Source of the DNA: Lewinellaceae bacterium
Lineage (GTDB): Bacteria > Bacteroidota > Bacteroidia > Chitinophagales > Saprospiraceae
Direction of reading: 5' to 3'
DNA length: 64,000 nucleotides
NCBI GenBank assembly: GCA_020636105.1
Contig: JACJYL010000001.1
Location: forward strand, 1,302,001 to 1,366,000
This document shows positions 62,210-64,000 of the stretch, piece after piece (position 1 is the first letter of the stretch; each line of letters begins with the position of its first letter). Below the pieces are notes generated by a model. The model was not told the origin of the DNA. It was given only the letters and a program-made list of their open reading frames with translations, and ran no database searches. The translations under genes were made by a program, and so were the position numbers.

Positions 62210-62348
62210 AATTAAGCAGGGAACCTTATTATTGCTTAAACAAACACAAACAAATAAGCATACAATTAGTATAAAATAAATAAGATTTAGGGTTTTGGTT
62301 AGTTTGAAAATTAGTACCGGCAGTGAAATTCACTGCCGTTTTTTTTTT
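62210..62348 (+). ncRNA. Candidate small RNA, about 135-140 nt
   Basis: A stretch without a credible reading frame lies between a promoter motif and a strong terminator. The 5' part folds as TTAAGCA (62212-62218) with TGCTTAA (62233-62239). The middle is A/T-rich and unpaired. The end is the terminator CGGCAGTG-aaatt-CACTGCCG and T10. No known RNA family is recognised. The alternative is an unusually short protein or the leader of something lost; neither is evident. Confidence 0.5.
62318..62348 (+). terminator. Strong Rho-independent terminator
   Basis: Perfect 8-bp stem CGGCAGTG/CACTGCCG (62318-62338) with a 5-base loop and ten T. No protein gene precedes it on the plus strand for about 680 bases (cdd ends at 61639), which supports a separate small transcript. 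Confidence 0.9.
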
Positions 62349-62471
62349 GCCCAAAATAAAATGCTTCCCTAAACTCAACCCCCCTCCTCTCTCCCTTTTA
62401 CATTTTACATCCCGACACTGCGTGTTTACCTTTCGGCGGGATCTCCCTTCGGTCGATTTTACATTTACAAT

Positions 62472-62915
62472 TTATCCCCGGTTATCCGCGGCATACCACT
62501 CGGCATAACTGGTAGCGGTCTCCCGCAACAAGGCATTATGCAGTTTGATCTCTTCCGGCAGGTTTGCTTTGAGGATCGAGACAATTTCCAGCAGCATATT
62601 TTCACAGGTAGGCTGGTAATCGACATATCTTATCCTTGGGTTAGTATCCTCCAGGCCTTTGAACCGGGAATCGTTTCTCAGTATAAGATAATGATCAAAA
62701 ACAGAAAGGATGTGTTTTTTGACGATTTGTTTGAGGTCTGCAAAATCGATGACCATCCCGCAGGTAGGATTTTCTTTATTATTTATAGGTGTGCCAATAG
62801 TTGTTATACGCAAGTGATAAGAATGCCCGTGAATATCCTTGCATTTACCTCCATAACCGTCCAGGGCATGGGCCGCCTCAAAATCGAACTCTTTTGTAAG
62901 TCTGACAATATTCAT
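62472..62915 (-). CDS. queD: 6-carboxytetrahydropterin synthase / PTPS family
   Basis: 147 aa. The zinc histidines are His16 in FDFEAAHAL and His29 and His31 in KDIHGHSYHL, and the catalytic cysteine is Cys25 in GGKCKDIHG. MVIDFADLKQIVKK, FDHYLIL and PTCENMLLEI complete the family pattern. It converts dihydroneopterin triphosphate to 6-carboxytetrahydropterin on the queuosine route, or acts as a pterin synthase; QueD is the more likely assignment in a bacterium. No other queuosine gene is adjacent. It is 52 bases downstream of the DeoR-type gene on the same strand. Confidence 0.88.
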   Translation of the reverse strand: MNIVRLTKEFDFEAAHALDGYGGKCKDIHGHSYHLRITTIGTPINNKENPTCGMVIDFADLKQIVKKHILSVFDHYLILRNDSRFKGLEDTNPRIRYVDYQPTCENMLLEIVSILKANLPEEIKLHNALLRETATSYAEWYAADNRG

Positions 62916-62967
62916 TACGATCCGTTATTTTTTCGGCACAAAGATAAACAATTACGAAATATCAAGA

Positions 62968-63717
62968 CTACATTATCTCAAGACCGGCTTTTTTATACGG
63001 AAGCAAAAGTTCATGATCACCATCCAGTTCGGTGATCAGCAGATCTAATTTATCGAGAGGGGCAATGGTCAGTCTCTGGGAAGTATTCAGTTTTTCCGAA
63101 ATAGACAACAGCGCAACTTTACCGGCGGCTTCGATCATGGCCTTTTTAACGATGACCACTTCCCAATCTGAATCCGTCACCCCCAATTGGGCATCAATGG
63201 CATTGGTACCAATAAAACAAAGATCGGCGCGAATGCCACTAAGTTGGTTCATGACGTCCCCTCCTATGCTTATTCCCGCTGTTTTAGAAAGACGGCCTCC
63301 AATAAAGATGGTTTCACAATTCGGATGGTCCTGTAATTGCATTGCCGTCGTTAAGCTGACGGTTACAAAAGTAGCCTTCATTTCTTTTGGTAATAACCGT
63401 GCAATTTCCAGGTTCGTGGATCCTCCGCTGATGAGAATAAGCATCCCATCCCTGATGAGGCTGATGGCTTTCTGCGCAATGATCGTCTTTTCTTCATAGG
63501 CATAAATATCATGCTCTTTATAGGAATATAGCGGGTAAGATTTCGACAACGCCCCTCCCCTTACCTTAATGATTTTATCGGCATCTGAAAGCTCCTGCAG
63601 ATCGCGACGCACAGTATCGCCGGAAACGTTGAACTTGGAACTAATATCTGTCAACAATACCTTATTGTGAATGTTCACCTCCCTGAGAATGAGCGATTGT
63701 CTTTCTTTTTTTAGCAT
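62968..63717 (-). CDS. DeoR/GlpR-family transcriptional regulator
   Basis: 249 aa. The N-terminal winged helix-turn-helix is RQSLILREVNIHNKVLLTDISSKFNVSGDTVRRDLQEL, the DeoR signature. The C-terminal sugar-phosphate-sensing domain has ILISGGSTNLEIARLLP, TVSLTTAMQL, IFIGGRLSKTAGISIGG, ADLCFIGTNAID and a basic VKKAMIEAAGKVALLSISEKL. Such repressors respond to phosphorylated sugars. The target is probably the gene starting just to the right of this window, since the 283-base divergent region to the window end contains a plus-strand promoter motif (63867-63874). Confidence 0.9.
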   Translation of the reverse strand: MLKKERQSLILREVNIHNKVLLTDISSKFNVSGDTVRRDLQELSDADKIIKVRGGALSKSYPLYSYKEHDIYAYEEKTIIAQKAISLIRDGMLILISGGSTNLEIARLLPKEMKATFVTVSLTTAMQLQDHPNCETIFIGGRLSKTAGISIGGDVMNQLSGIRADLCFIGTNAIDAQLGVTDSDWEVVIVKKAMIEAAGKVALLSISEKLNTSQRLTIAPLDKLDLLITELDGDHELLLPYKKAGLEIM

Positions 63718-63828
63718 ATTCGTGACCTTACCATAGAAATTTTAAGCTTGGCGCTCTATGGGTATTTACATATAATAGCCTATAAATTTAGGCAAATTAT
63801 TGCTAACCCCTTCAATTATTTGCCATTT

Positions 63829-63874
63829 TTTGCATATTAAAATGCAATAATCTGCAACTTTTAATCTAACTTTG
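63829..63874 (+). promoter_or_regulatory. Divergent promoter region with palindrome and -7 motif
   Basis: TAACTTTG at 63867-63874 fits TAnnTTTG for a gene beyond the window. TTGCAT-attaa-aATGCAA at about 63830-63846 is an inverted repeat just upstream and a possible operator for the DeoR-type regulator. No gene is seen at 63718-64000. Confidence 0.35.
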
Positions 63875-64000
63875 ATCAACTGTAAGTTAATTCAATGATC
63901 AAATTCCCTGTAAAGGATTTCGGGTTGATAAATTCAAACAGGAAATAATCCCTGATCATACAAACAAAACCATTTCATTTTTAACACAAAAAAGGATCGT

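Overview
The window looks like chromosome from a member of the Bacteroidota, most likely a Saprospiraceae-type organism; this is inferred, not proven. The signs are type IX secretion (T9SS) C-terminal sorting domains on several secreted proteins, a PorT/SprT-like T9SS component next to ubiE, many small lipoproteins, NRDE, LVIVD, DUF4097 and DUF4956 families, atpD-atpC standing apart from other atp genes, and start regions that lack Shine-Dalgarno sequences but often carry a TAnnTTTG promoter motif.

Layout. 1-4100: a cut-off secreted esterase, an unknown protein, and a cyclic-2,3-diphosphoglycerate-synthetase-like GTPase with a structured leader. 4245-16200: the most unusual region, three tandem, partly near-identical genes (minus strand) for large modular T9SS-exported surface proteins. 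Their C-terminal halves are almost the same and their N-terminal modules differ. Copies A and B contain dense small indels and copy C a single frameshift, so either the assembly is poor here or the copies are decaying. 16650-23700: a cytochrome c lipoprotein, then a minus-strand series of ApbE, a thioredoxin-like protein, an ATP-grasp enzyme overlapping an NRDE protein, a probable iodotyrosine-deiodinase-like nitroreductase, and an SDR. 23850-25960: MlaE/MlaF lipid transport genes and tRNA-Leu(GAG). 26170-32010: an aldehyde dehydrogenase behind a degenerate locus, then cysE and cysM, an intact IS3-family element, and a PPOX-family gene. 32170-38750: atpD-atpC, an outer-membrane protein, two LVIVD lipoproteins, an orphan exbD and a proline aminopeptidase. 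39100-48900: a BNR-repeat T9SS protein, a sigma factor/anti-sigma-like/DUF4097 operon, mutS2, ubiE-porT and an ACP phosphodiesterase. 48979-56320: DUF4956-CotH, a tandem-AAA protein with a duplicated N-terminal domain, and a small membrane protein. 56390-63720: ilvC-ilvA, a lipoprotein, a saccharopine-dehydrogenase-like gene, cdd, a candidate small RNA, queD and a DeoR-type regulator.

How it fits together. Cysteine synthesis (cysE, cysM) and isoleucine/valine synthesis (ilvC, ilvA) form two short metabolic groups. T9SS export is represented by a likely machine part (porT) and by cargo (three tandem proteins and the BNR protein). The strongest non-coding signals are a degenerate heptamer repeat, [AC]AG[CT]AAC, that runs directly into the start codons of three unrelated genes (one tract is split by the IS), and a candidate small RNA at about 62210-62348 with a TGTGA-N6-TCACA site at class II activator spacing and a very clear terminator.
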